Notes under the pieces: model-generated
What the model saw: only the letters and a program-made list of their open reading frames with translations
Databases searched by the model: none
Told to the model about the DNA's origin: nothing
Assembly (NCBI GenBank): GCA_949742895.1
Contig: CATJRT010000173.1
Coordinates: 1 to 14,055, forward strand
Direction: 5' to 3'
DNA from: an uncultured Eubacteriales bacterium
GTDB lineage: Bacteria > Bacillota_A > Clostridia > Oscillospirales > Oscillospiraceae
DNA length: 14,055 nt
Shown here: one piece after another, positions 8,801 through 13,885 of the stretch
Position numbering within the stretch: the stretch's first letter is position 1
Layout of the letters: each line of letters opens with the position of its first letter
Made by a program: the position numbers and the translations under genes

Positions 8801-11064
8801 GACACAGTATAAGCGGTAACAGTGGACTGTCCGGAGTAGTGCATTTCCTTGATGTAGACTTCGGAAGCGCCTTCTTCGCCATAGGTGTTCATGCGAAGGC
8901 CAACACCCTTGCCGGCACCGCTGATTGCTACATTGCTGTACAGCACCTTACCGTCCTGCTTAAAGCTGACCAGCGTTGTGTCGTTCCACTCAGCGTAGAT
9001 GGTGGTCTCTGCACCAGCGGCGGGCGTGCTGCCCTGGCCGCTGCCATAGCTGCCGGAGTTATAGTTCTCCCAGAACCAGCCGCTGCTTTCGGTATTGCTG
9101 CCGATAAAGTAGCCGTCGCTGGGATCCTGGTAGTTGAAGATAAAGCCAAAACGGGGGTTGGAGCCTTCCGCACGGACATAGGTGATCTCAATCCAGCGAT
9201 TACCCGTGGCTGCGGCCAGGGCCTCGTTGGCGGTCTTGTTGTAGAACACCCCGGGCCAATCGGACGGCGAACCTGCGGTATGGCCGTTGCCATCCTGAGA
9301 ACCAGACTTCAGATGCACCTGGCCATTGATCTTCTCGCAGATCCAGTTGGTGTTATTCGTCTTGCCCTCGTTGGTTGCCTCGTCACGGACCCACTCGTCG
9401 TCGGTCACGCCGTCGGTGGGAAGGCTCTGAACGGTCTTGCGGGTCAGGTTGAAATTCTTTGTCACGTTGGTGCCGTTCACATCGACGTTCTCGCTGGCGC
9501 TCTCATAGCCGTCGGCGGAAACCTGGACCAGGTAAGAGCCCTCTTCCACGCGGGCAAAGGAGTACGCGCCGCTGGCGTCGGTGGCGACGGTTTTGCCGTT
9601 CATGGTCACGGATGCGCCGGACACGGGGTTATCGCCGCACTTCACCACACCGGAAACCGTGTAGGTCGTGACGACCGGGGGAGCCGCCTCTTCCTTCTGG
9701 CCGGTGTAATGAATATCCCAAATTTCGACTTCGCCCAGCACACCTGCATTGGACTTGCCAAGCTTGATTGCAAAGTTGTTTATTAGGCCAACATTCTCTC
9801 CATCGACAACTTCACTATAGCTTTGATTTGAGGCCAGGGCAGTAAAGTCCTCTGCCTCCTCTGTTTTCCATTCATAGCTACAAGTCTCAGCTGTTGGATC
9901 CCAGGAAACCCGTATCTCATAAGTTGTGCCCTGCGCAAGGACAGCGGAACTATTATTGCCGCCATACGGGCTACTACCGCCCTTTGCCGACGTGTATGTC
10001 TGCCAGAAAAACTCCTCAGGATTTTGCCCGAGCATCATACCGTTGACCGGGTTTTTATAGTTTAGATACACACCAAAGGCAGTTTTTTCCGACAGTGCCT
10101 TCAATTTGAAGGTGACAACATATTTTCCGTCCTCGCCAGGCTCCAGATTAGCAATCATCTTTTCGCTGAGGAACACGGCAGGGCCAGTACCAGAGGTCCA
10201 GGTTTCGCCATTATTGGCGTTGCCGGAACCAGTCTTCAGGTGCAGATGGCCCTCATTGGTCACCTCGCAGATGCTGTCGGTGCCCCGGACAGTCTGCGCG
10301 TCCTGCTGCCAGTTATCTGCCACCGCACCGTCGGGGAGAACGGTTTCCACCGTCTTCTGGCCGGTGTAGTGGACATCAGAAATGCGCAGCGTGGTATAAG
10401 ACTCCCCATACCCGCCCGCCTTAAAAGCTACGCCATTTGCTGCAGAGACATTTTGAAGCGTACCTTCGTTCGGCAGTTCATAAGCCACGTCGTCAATCTT
10501 CAGAGAAACCTTCTCGTCCGACCAAGTAATTTCAAACTTCATTGCCTGCCCTGGAACCACGTCAGGCCCCGTAAAGGGCGGGTAAGCGTTTGTTCCTCCG
10601 TAGTACTGGACGAACCATTTGCCTACGCTGTCATAGCCGATGTAATAGGCGCTACCGGAGTTGGTGTAATGGACTGCAAATCCAAAGCCAACCCATTCCT
10701 TGTCTTCACTGGCCTCTGGTGTCATGGTGAAGGTCAAGGTCTTCTCGCCTTTGGCTGCGGCAACTGCCTCATTCAACTGCTGGTTGACAAAAATTGCAGG
10801 CTTGGCATCAAAATTATTGTTGTTTCCAGCAACAGCTTTCAATACCAGTTTCCCATCCTCTACCGCTGGATCAACTGAACCGTCGACCTTGGTAGAGCCA
10901 ACCTGTGTCCACGTGTCGCTCGTTGCGCCGTCAGGCACAACGTCCCCCGCCCTTCCGCCGGCGGAAGCCAGCATTGCGCTGGCCAGAGCCGTTGACGGGA
11001 GGAGCGACAGCACCATGGTCAGGCTCAACAGCATGGCCAGCAATCGCTTTACTCGTTTTTTCAT
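2812..11064 (-). CDS. Giant secreted SLH-anchored endo-alpha-N-acetylgalactosaminidase (GH101)
   Basis: A 2750-residue surface enzyme predicted to release Gal-beta-1,3-GalNAc (core 1) from Ser/Thr of mucins. In order: signal peptide (1 to about 28, ending ALA); two related ~200-residue modules (about 42-237 and 241-455), each ending in D-hydrophobic-HYTGQ; a carboxypeptidase-regulatory-like domain (465-541); a third such module (547-745, ending MHYSGQ); two more regulatory-like domains (750-905); the GH101 region (about 906-1715); two galactose-binding-like modules (about 1715-2068); a FIVAR-like helical stretch (2071-2141); a fourth regulatory-like domain (2146-2238); a LamG-like module (2240-2438); a Cys-rich segment (2441-2528); and three SLH domains (about 2565-2745). 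GH101 hallmarks include VDEDFPRVIQY, DQNNDKTVDWQDG and GHDSNHPDYWN. The expected nucleophile is D1377 (YVDIWGN) and the acid/base E1413 (AHEWAW). SLH domains bind pyruvylated wall polymer; SLH3 keeps ITRAE, whereas SLH1 has NRGM instead. The start at 11064 is chosen because AGTGAGG lies 6 bases upstream. The enzyme family is clear from motifs; module boundaries are approximate. Confidence 0.93.
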   Translation of the reverse strand: MKKRVKRLLAMLLSLTMVLSLLPSTALASAMLASAGGRAGDVVPDGATSDTWTQVGSTKVDGSVDPAVEDGKLVLKAVAGNNNNFDAKPAIFVNQQLNEAVAAAKGEKTLTFTMTPEASEDKEWVGFGFAVHYTNSGSAYYIGYDSVGKWFVQYYGGTNAYPPFTGPDVVPGQAMKFEITWSDEKVSLKIDDVAYELPNEGTLQNVSAANGVAFKAGGYGESYTTLRISDVHYTGQKTVETVLPDGAVADNWQQDAQTVRGTDSICEVTNEGHLHLKTGSGNANNGETWTSGTGPAVFLSEKMIANLEPGEDGKYVVTFKLKALSEKTAFGVYLNYKNPVNGMMLGQNPEEFFWQTYTSAKGGSSPYGGNNSSAVLAQGTTYEIRVSWDPTAETCSYEWKTEEAEDFTALASNQSYSEVVDGENVGLINNFAIKLGKSNAGVLGEVEIWDIHYTGQKEEAAPPVVTTYTVSGVVKCGDNPVSGASVTMNGKTVATDASGAYSFARVEEGSYLVQVSADGYESASENVDVNGTNVTKNFNLTRKTVQSLPTDGVTDDEWVRDEATNEGKTNNTNWICEKINGQVHLKSGSQDGNGHTAGSPSDWPGVFYNKTANEALAAATGNRWIEITYVRAEGSNPRFGFIFNYQDPSDGYFIGSNTESSGWFWENYNSGSYGSGQGSTPAAGAETTIYAEWNDTTLVSFKQDGKVLYSNVAISGAGKGVGLRMNTYGEEGASEVYIKEMHYSGQSTVTAYTVSGTVKGDDGKALADATVSAGGRYATTDAKGEYTLVLPVGEYIITASKEGYETVGENVAVNSAMTKSFTLKRMPVVSGTVSDQNVKIPGATVTLSQSDKVVKTAVTDANGEYTIIGVADGDYTLAVSAAGYTGKTENITVAGTDLTKNFVLEQDFTGIRVLENSAMKVLVDEDFPRVIQYRMLDAEGHENGIRVDGQKQEIRTININGTAATIDSVNSVLSDDGMTVTYTIVMSAPVAITMTARLTLDNEVNQADSKYANQTLGFYIDEVVYTNNDRLANPVKNIEIPNHSLVSVNSTQPGAKVTGAKANGNTSIKTNDVTYPAEANKTLNGVYRYFAAFISNDIMAAGISSNSSLNGGGAGTASDYNRVTFTSDGENVTIGLDSAPWPYDYLLADSNPGTGLLDHTTALTAEQKVISEDLREQPYAKVVIAVGDQNNDKTVDWQDGAIALRETVMHIPNNSQSVKDRVNTRIALNFGSQAQNPFLTSLDNAKRVALHTDGLGQAILLKGYAGEGHDSNHPDYWNMGTRMGGATDFATMLKEGKTIGAYFGIHVNAGELYAEAEALDDDIVYYRADGRVKWGWHWHDTAISFKTLHDFGTGDRQARFQRLYDEGGAELEFIYVDIWGNCTGGTDDSWQTRMLSNEITKHVGNGQWRIAHEWAWANPYESTFQHWTTDFAYGNYSDKGALNSAVIRFMLNEYKDSFPPDFASYGGACNAPLLGGPAMQGFEGWQGDGEYDLSIYNTYNQMIPTKFLQHYGITNWINADNSVAIPYNGGGAGGARGTTTSNWTPEMQVKLAGGGDEIVVTRGLDSKLDNTVSFSVANEVEYRSRVMTLNGKVVLEGAPASAGEDNTFPHSAATLKYLIPWYWTADGQRVSAAEEKLYHWNAKGGTSTWELPNGWTNLSSVVVYELSDQGRGAAQTVNVVNGRVTLNAKAETGYVVVKGENGAKAPNVTYYADGQHITDPSFNDASLSVWTVNGSVEKVNSINGISVLKQTGEASVSQELVGLKPGVKYLAYVAVENHSNDKAYIEVKDAEGNVLGYNYAGRSIARNYISGDALNNKHGVEVGGSYMQNMYVFFVAPEGDVTLTLGHEGEGYTYFDALRIIETEMDGYTYDADGSVNGLFQDFEHSAQGEWPFVVGGIEGVQDNRQHLSELHAPYTQSGWNIKEVDDVLDGKWSLKTHGLTGNGNLVYQTIPQNFRFEPGKTYVVSFDYQMGCENLMQVVIGDGEWNGVGNCQTIPLEMAKGAGIEGGSGSKTCTFTIIGSESGQTWFGIATAGGSFNNAGLADSDGYALYFSGRGDFILDNLRIGSNDVQKTELNAAVVTANGMNQDNYVVADGYEGTEAEAWNTFSEARTTARSVLNDMEATQEQVDAALAALNSAMANLKKLEVTISGTVTDGTNPVAGAVVTLENVSYMPLGLTATTDSEGRFAFESTSAVELSVDSYKLKVQADGYDVVTVDATALSKTEPDSVTEVVLTAQATGEGIYVNSFDGGNVTMMKPLDGNVGSGSNETIEATEYNGSGAVKITFNSSDRNTVIDEAIRMTNGTFEMDVTALTTGVRVGVTVRAIDMNNRIYFGHYDNLDGWGLNYWNGGADEESYSINVLAGPALNPGVTRRVKVEINDSSITLWVDGVLVGTEKDFSMSNSSVSMPDGEGYVGINVGRNPGNAVIIDNIRVVKDQTHEHVEEIVPAVPATCTESGLTEGVRCALCGKIIVEQETVEALGHDLTHVEAVEPTTETEGNIEYWYCERCGKYFSDEAAEVEITKADTVLDKLSEPGESEVPQLPVVDEIVIPGPGEEIEDPDTPLADLPFIDVAKESWYAQAVANIYAKGYMQGTSELTFDPKMALNRGMMAQIIHNMAKNPSAGADVAFTDLNDRYYTEAVAWGVANGILKGYSEELFGGEDDVTREQMVVMLYRYAQSLELCKDVDLSVLDGYTDSAEISGWAKEAMAWAVENGLIQGRGNNDLDSKANITRAEVAAILDRFSKLFLA

Positions 11065-11070
11065 GTTTTT

Positions 11071-11077
11071 CCTCACT
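11071..11077 (-). promoter_or_regulatory. Ribosome binding site that sets the GH101 start
   Basis: On the minus strand this reads AGTGAGG, 6 bases before the ATG at 11064, which begins a Lys/Arg-rich signal peptide (MKKRVKR). An upstream in-frame ATG at 11088 would add eight residues and has only the structured leader before it, so 11064 is preferred. Confidence 0.75.
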
Positions 11078-11092
11078 TTCCAATACATTTGT

Positions 11093-11121
11093 CGCGGAGC
11101 GGATCCCCAATCCGCTCCGCG
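11093..11121 (-). other. GC-rich stem-loop in the GH101 mRNA leader
   Basis: A perfect 12-base-pair stem, CGCGGAGCGGAT pairing with ATCCGCTCCGCG, closes a 5-base loop. It lies between the predicted transcription start (about 11154) and the ribosome binding site, ending 16 bases before the latter. No U tract follows on the minus strand, so it is not an intrinsic terminator. It may stabilise the long mRNA or control its translation. The structure is seen directly; the role is inference. Confidence 0.8.
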
Positions 11122-11129
11122 AAGGTTAC

Positions 11130-11147
11130 AGGGTTTTCAAAAACCCT
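11130..11147 (-). other. Second stem-loop in the GH101 mRNA leader
   Basis: AGGGTTTT and AAAACCCT form an inverted repeat of up to 8 base pairs around a 2-base centre (7 pairs with a realistic 4-base loop). It sits close to the predicted 5' end of the GH101 transcript, 8 bases upstream of the GC-rich stem-loop. Together the two hairpins fill about half of the leader. 5'-end hairpins can protect mRNA from decay, and that is the simplest reading here. Confidence 0.6.
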
Positions 11148-11160
11148 ACCGTCGAAAAGA

Positions 11161-11189
11161 ATTATATCACCTTTTCAGTGCCCATTCAA
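11161..11189 (-). promoter_or_regulatory. Strong sigma-A-type promoter of the GH101 gene
   Basis: On the minus strand: TTGAAT (11184-11189), a 17-base spacer, and a perfect TATAAT (11161-11166) preceded by TGA, i.e. an extended -10. The predicted start near 11154 gives a leader of about 90 bases. Two dyads lie near it: an imperfect TTTCA...TGAAA repeat at 11173-11197 centred on the -35, and TTGAC-N6-GTCAA at 11229-11244. No good match to a catabolite-responsive (cre) site was seen. Confidence 0.8.
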
Positions 11190-11342
11190 TAGTGAAACCG
11201 ACGAATTTAACCGGATATTTTGTGCATATTGACGGTTCAGTCAAAATAGCGCCAGCCTGCACCGGCAACAGCTCCATTTTCACGACCAGCCAGCCCTTAA
11301 AAATTTTTTCAAACCATCAGGAGACCCGTCTGGCCCCCCGTC
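11190..11342. other. AT-rich intergenic stretch between the GH101 promoter and the MATE gene
   Basis: Most of the 278-base gap between the MATE stop codon and the GH101 ATG. It holds the dyad TTGAC-N6-GTCAA (11229-11244), an A5T6 run at 11299-11309 and the outer arm of the MATE-end hairpin (11323-11335). A 36-codon minus-strand frame (11167-11277, beginning MELLPVQAG) also lies here. It has no ribosome binding site and ends against the GH101 -10, so I do not call it a gene. Confidence 0.5.
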
Positions 11343-11369
11343 TCACACGGTGTTCGGGCCGGACGGGTC
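11323..11369 (-). terminator. Possible terminator hairpin overlapping the MATE 3' end
   Basis: A 13-base-pair stem (11323-11335 with 11357-11369, one mismatch) built on GACCCGTC and GACGGGTC. It includes the last codons of the MATE gene. On the minus strand it is not followed by a U tract. On the plus strand it is followed by CTTTTGC, but no plus-strand gene ends here. It could be a weak terminator or a 3'-end stabiliser of the hprK-MATE transcript. Confidence 0.4.
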
Positions 11370-12737
11370 CTTTTGCTCTGCCCGGCTGTCCAACCGGCGG
11401 AAAATCTGCGCCAGCACCACCACAGCCGCCGTGGCCAGCACCACCTCTGCCGTAGCCTGGGCGCAGGCCAGTCCGTACAGCGGCCAAACCATGTTCCAGA
11501 TGAACAGCGCCGGAATTTCCAGCACAATTTTGCGCAGGACCGCGAACAGTAGCGCCTTGCTGCCCATACCGCAAGCCTGGAACACCCCGACTGCCAGGAA
11601 ATCCAGGCACAGGAAGGGCTGCGCAAGGCACATACACCGCAGAAATACGGAGCCGTAAGCCACCACCGCCTCGTTCTTCATAAACAGGCGGACCAGGGCG
11701 TCTGCGCCGAAAAAGTAACCCGCCGTCACCGCCACCATGAAGCATAGCGCCACCTTTTCCGCAAACAGGATGGCCTTCTTCATCCGGCGGTAGTTCCCGC
11801 TGCCGTAGTTGTAGCTCACCAGCGGCATCAGCCCCTGGGACAGTCCCATGGCGACATACATGGGAATCATGCTGATCTTATAGGAAATGCCCATGGCGGC
11901 AATGGCGTCCGGCCCGGCGGGCGCGGTAAAGTTGTTCAGCACCGTCATGCCGGTGACGTTGAGGAGATTCTGAATGGCCGCAGGCACGCCCACGCCGAAT
12001 ACACCCTTGACAATTTCCCGGCGGGGCCTGGCCATGGCGGGGCGCAGGCAGACGCAGGTCCTCCCCCGCCGGAACGCCAGCAGGATAAAGAAATACAGGC
12101 AGGCGGCGCAGTTGGACAGGAACGTGGCCAGTCCGGCCCCTGCCGCCCCCATATCCAGCCCCCAGGGCAGGATGAAAATGGGATCCAACACGATGTTCAG
12201 CGCACAACCGCTCATGGAGCCGATGCTGGCGTGAAGGGTGGCTCCCTCCGCCCGCACCAGGTAGGCCATTACCACATTGAGGATAGCGGGCGCCGCGCCG
12301 CAGGTCACCGTCCAGAACAGATACTCCCCCGTGGCCCTGGCCGTGTCCGCGTCCGCCCCCAGCAATGCCAGGACCGGAACGCGCAGGGCAGTAAAGCCTG
12401 CGGAAAACAGGATAGCGCACAGCAGTGCGCAGTAAAAGCCGAAGGCGGAGCTGCGGCGCACCGTGTCAAGGTCCTTGCCCCCTAGGGCTCGGCTCATCAT
12501 GCTGGAGCTGCCAACCCCGAACAGGTTGTTCACTGCATTGAAGGCCAGCAGCACCGGCGCAGCCAGGGTAACGGCAGAATTCTGGATAGGGTTGTCCAGC
12601 ATCCCGACAAAATAGGTATCCGCCAGATTATACAGCACCATCACCAGGGAGCTGAGTATGGTTGGGATAGACATGGTCATGACCGCTTTGGGGATGGGCG
12701 CGTCCTCAAATATCCGCGCCTTTTTCAAATCCTCCAT
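11343..12737 (-). CDS. MATE-family multidrug/organic cation efflux transporter
   Basis: A 464-residue, very hydrophobic protein of normal length for a MATE transporter, which has twelve membrane helices in two six-helix halves. These carriers export cationic drugs and metabolites in exchange for Na+ or H+. The N-terminal half carries the family pattern PIPKAVMTMSIPTILSSLV with LADTYFVG, followed by GVGSSSMMSRALGG. The second half repeats it with GVPAAIQNLLN and a conserved PLVSYNYGSGN. The ATG at 12737 has a GGGGG-type ribosome binding site (12746-12750) 8 bases upstream. It begins 28 bases after the hprK stop with no promoter or terminator seen between them, so the two are probably co-transcribed. 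It resembles the MepA/NorM-like branch in general terms. The substrate cannot be told from sequence, and an efflux role unrelated to HPr kinase is likely. Confidence 0.93.
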   Translation of the reverse strand: MEDLKKARIFEDAPIPKAVMTMSIPTILSSLVMVLYNLADTYFVGMLDNPIQNSAVTLAAPVLLAFNAVNNLFGVGSSSMMSRALGGKDLDTVRRSSAFGFYCALLCAILFSAGFTALRVPVLALLGADADTARATGEYLFWTVTCGAAPAILNVVMAYLVRAEGATLHASIGSMSGCALNIVLDPIFILPWGLDMGAAGAGLATFLSNCAACLYFFILLAFRRGRTCVCLRPAMARPRREIVKGVFGVGVPAAIQNLLNVTGMTVLNNFTAPAGPDAIAAMGISYKISMIPMYVAMGLSQGLMPLVSYNYGSGNYRRMKKAILFAEKVALCFMVAVTAGYFFGADALVRLFMKNEAVVAYGSVFLRCMCLAQPFLCLDFLAVGVFQACGMGSKALLFAVLRKIVLEIPALFIWNMVWPLYGLACAQATAEVVLATAAVVVLAQIFRRLDSRAEQKDPSGPNTV

Positions 12738-12765
12738 CCGTCCATCCCCCTTTTTGCCGTTTTCA

Positions 12766-13716
12766 TCATGAGTTCAGTCTCTGGTATTCCTCATTGATGT
12801 GACTCTCCACCTGCTGGGAAAACTCCAGGGCGGCATTGTAGCCCATTTTTTTATTTCGGTTGTTCATGGCCGCCACCTCGATGACCACCGCCAGGTTCCG
12901 CCCCGGCTTCACCGGGATGGTCAGGGTGGGGATCTTCACGTCCAGCACGCTGGTGAACTGCTCGTCCGCCCCCAGCCGGTCGTACATCTTCCCATCCTGC
13001 CAGTTTTCAAGCTGAATCATCATGTCGATGGAACAGTCAAACTTGACGGCGGACATACCGAACAGGCGGCGCACGTCCACCACGCCGATGCCCCGCAGCT
13101 CGATATAATGCCGGATCAGCTCTGGCGCTGTTCCCACCAACCCACCGTTGGGGCTGCGGCGGAGCTCCACTGCGTCGTCGGCGATGAGGCGGTGCCCTCG
13201 CTTCACCAGTTCGATGGCGGTCTCGCTTTTGCCCACGCCGGACTCCCCTGCCAGCAGCACGCCCTCGCCGTACACCTCCACCAGCACGCCGGAACGAGTG
13301 ATAGTAGGGGACAGGGCTGTACTCAGGTAGGCAATCAGCATACTCATAATGGTGGAGGTGTTCTCCCTGGTGCTCAACACCGGCTGCTGGTGCTTCTTGG
13401 CCATGGCGATACACTCCTGGTATGGCTTCAGCCCCCGGGCAAAAATCGCCGCCGGCGTGTGGTAGGAGAACAGGGCATCGAACATGGCCGCCCTCCGCCC
13501 CGGAGTTATGCCCTCCAGGTAGGAAATCTCCACCAGTCCGATAAGCTGTATCCGTTCCCGGTCAAAGTAATCGAAAAATCCGGTCAGCTGCAGGCCCGGA
13601 CGGTGTACGTCCGCGATGGTGACCAGCCGGTCCCGGTAGCCCTCCGGCCCATAGAGCACCTCCAGGTGGAATCGGTCAATGATGGTCCCCAGCTTGATGC
13701 CGGCTCCCTCTGCCAT
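12766..13716 (-). CDS. hprK: HPr kinase/phosphorylase with an active-site His to Ser change
   Basis: A 316-residue bifunctional enzyme that phosphorylates HPr at a serine, and removes the phosphate, to drive carbon catabolite control through CcpA in Bacillota. The C-terminal kinase domain has Walker A GESGVGKSE (157-165, K163), the acidic pair D180-D181 in HRLIADDAVEL, Mg ligand E206 in IELRGIGVVDV, R247 in YDRLG, and the signature PGRNLAVVIEVAAMNNR. These align, at a constant offset of four, with the family's annotated active-site Lys, Asp, Glu and Arg. The conserved active-site His, normally in HGVLVDVYG, is Ser142 here (SGVLVEVYG). The start at 13716 is chosen because AAGAGGAG (13727-13734) is 10 bases upstream; an in-frame ATG at 13737 would place that site inside the gene. 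It leads a probable two-gene operon with the MATE transporter. Confidence 0.95.
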   Translation of the reverse strand: MAEGAGIKLGTIIDRFHLEVLYGPEGYRDRLVTIADVHRPGLQLTGFFDYFDRERIQLIGLVEISYLEGITPGRRAAMFDALFSYHTPAAIFARGLKPYQECIAMAKKHQQPVLSTRENTSTIMSMLIAYLSTALSPTITRSGVLVEVYGEGVLLAGESGVGKSETAIELVKRGHRLIADDAVELRRSPNGGLVGTAPELIRHYIELRGIGVVDVRRLFGMSAVKFDCSIDMMIQLENWQDGKMYDRLGADEQFTSVLDVKIPTLTIPVKPGRNLAVVIEVAAMNNRNKKMGYNAALEFSQQVESHINEEYQRLNS

Positions 13717-13726
13717 TGCGCTCACA

Positions 13727-13734
13727 CTCCTCTT
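13727..13734 (-). promoter_or_regulatory. Ribosome binding site that sets the hprK start
   Basis: On the minus strand this reads AAGAGGAG, 10 bases upstream of the ATG at 13716. The alternative ATG at 13737 precedes it and has no ribosome binding site of its own, so the protein most likely begins MAEGAGIKLG. Confidence 0.65.
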
Positions 13735-13754
13735 CATTTTTGATTGCTGTGTCT

Positions 13755-13783
13755 ATTCTAACACATTTCGTCCCCGAAAAAAA
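13755..13783 (-). promoter_or_regulatory. Extended -10 promoter of hprK
   Basis: On the minus strand TAGAAT (13755-13760) is preceded by TGT, giving an extended -10. At 17 bases the -35 is only a T run (13778-13783), a poor match. The -10 block ATGTGTTAGAAT is nearly identical, in inverted orientation, to the -10 block of the divergent rpmB promoter. Confidence 0.6.
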
Positions 13784-13806
13784 TAGCAGATTCCGCAAAT
13801 TCACAC

Positions 13807-13835
13807 TTGATTTTTGCCGTCCCATGTGTTAGCAT
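13807..13835 (+). promoter_or_regulatory. Promoter of rpmB
   Basis: TTGATT (13807-13812), a 17-base spacer, then TAGCAT (13830-13835) preceded by TGT, an extended -10. The start would be near 13842, giving a leader of about 44 bases before the rpmB ATG. An overlapping CATAAT (13833-13838) is an alternative -10, but its spacing of 20 bases is poor. Confidence 0.6.
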
Positions 13836-13869
13836 AATGAAGTTATCGTTTGAATGAATTCCAACCAGC

Positions 13870-13876
13870 AAGGAGG
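13870..13876 (+). promoter_or_regulatory. Ribosome binding site of rpmB
   Basis: AAGGAGG, a perfect match to the consensus, 9 bases before the ATG at 13886. This fits a highly expressed ribosomal protein gene. Confidence 0.9.
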
Positions 13877-13885
13877 TTAGTCAAT

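Noticed and set aside
2248..9786. An uninterrupted plus-strand frame of about 2512 codons lying antisense to the GH101 gene and running into the GTPase gene.
   Set aside because: It is a mirror effect of GC-rich codon use in the real minus-strand gene. It has no ribosome binding site or recognisable domain, crosses two real genes and an intergenic terminator and promoter, and its translation has the Val/His/Gly-rich look of antisense sequence.
11089..11160. Riboswitch or transcription attenuator in the GH101 leader.
   Set aside because: Two simple hairpins are seen, but no terminator with a U tract, no alternative pairing and no known riboswitch core could be recognised.
11167..11277. 36-codon minus-strand frame called as a small protein gene.
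   Set aside because: It has no ribosome binding site or known family, and it overlaps the GH101 -35 region and spacer. It is kept only as a low-interest finding.
12799..13743. Long plus-strand open frame antisense to hprK.
   Set aside because: hprK on the minus strand is certain from its motifs. The antisense frame shows no domain and no ribosome binding site.
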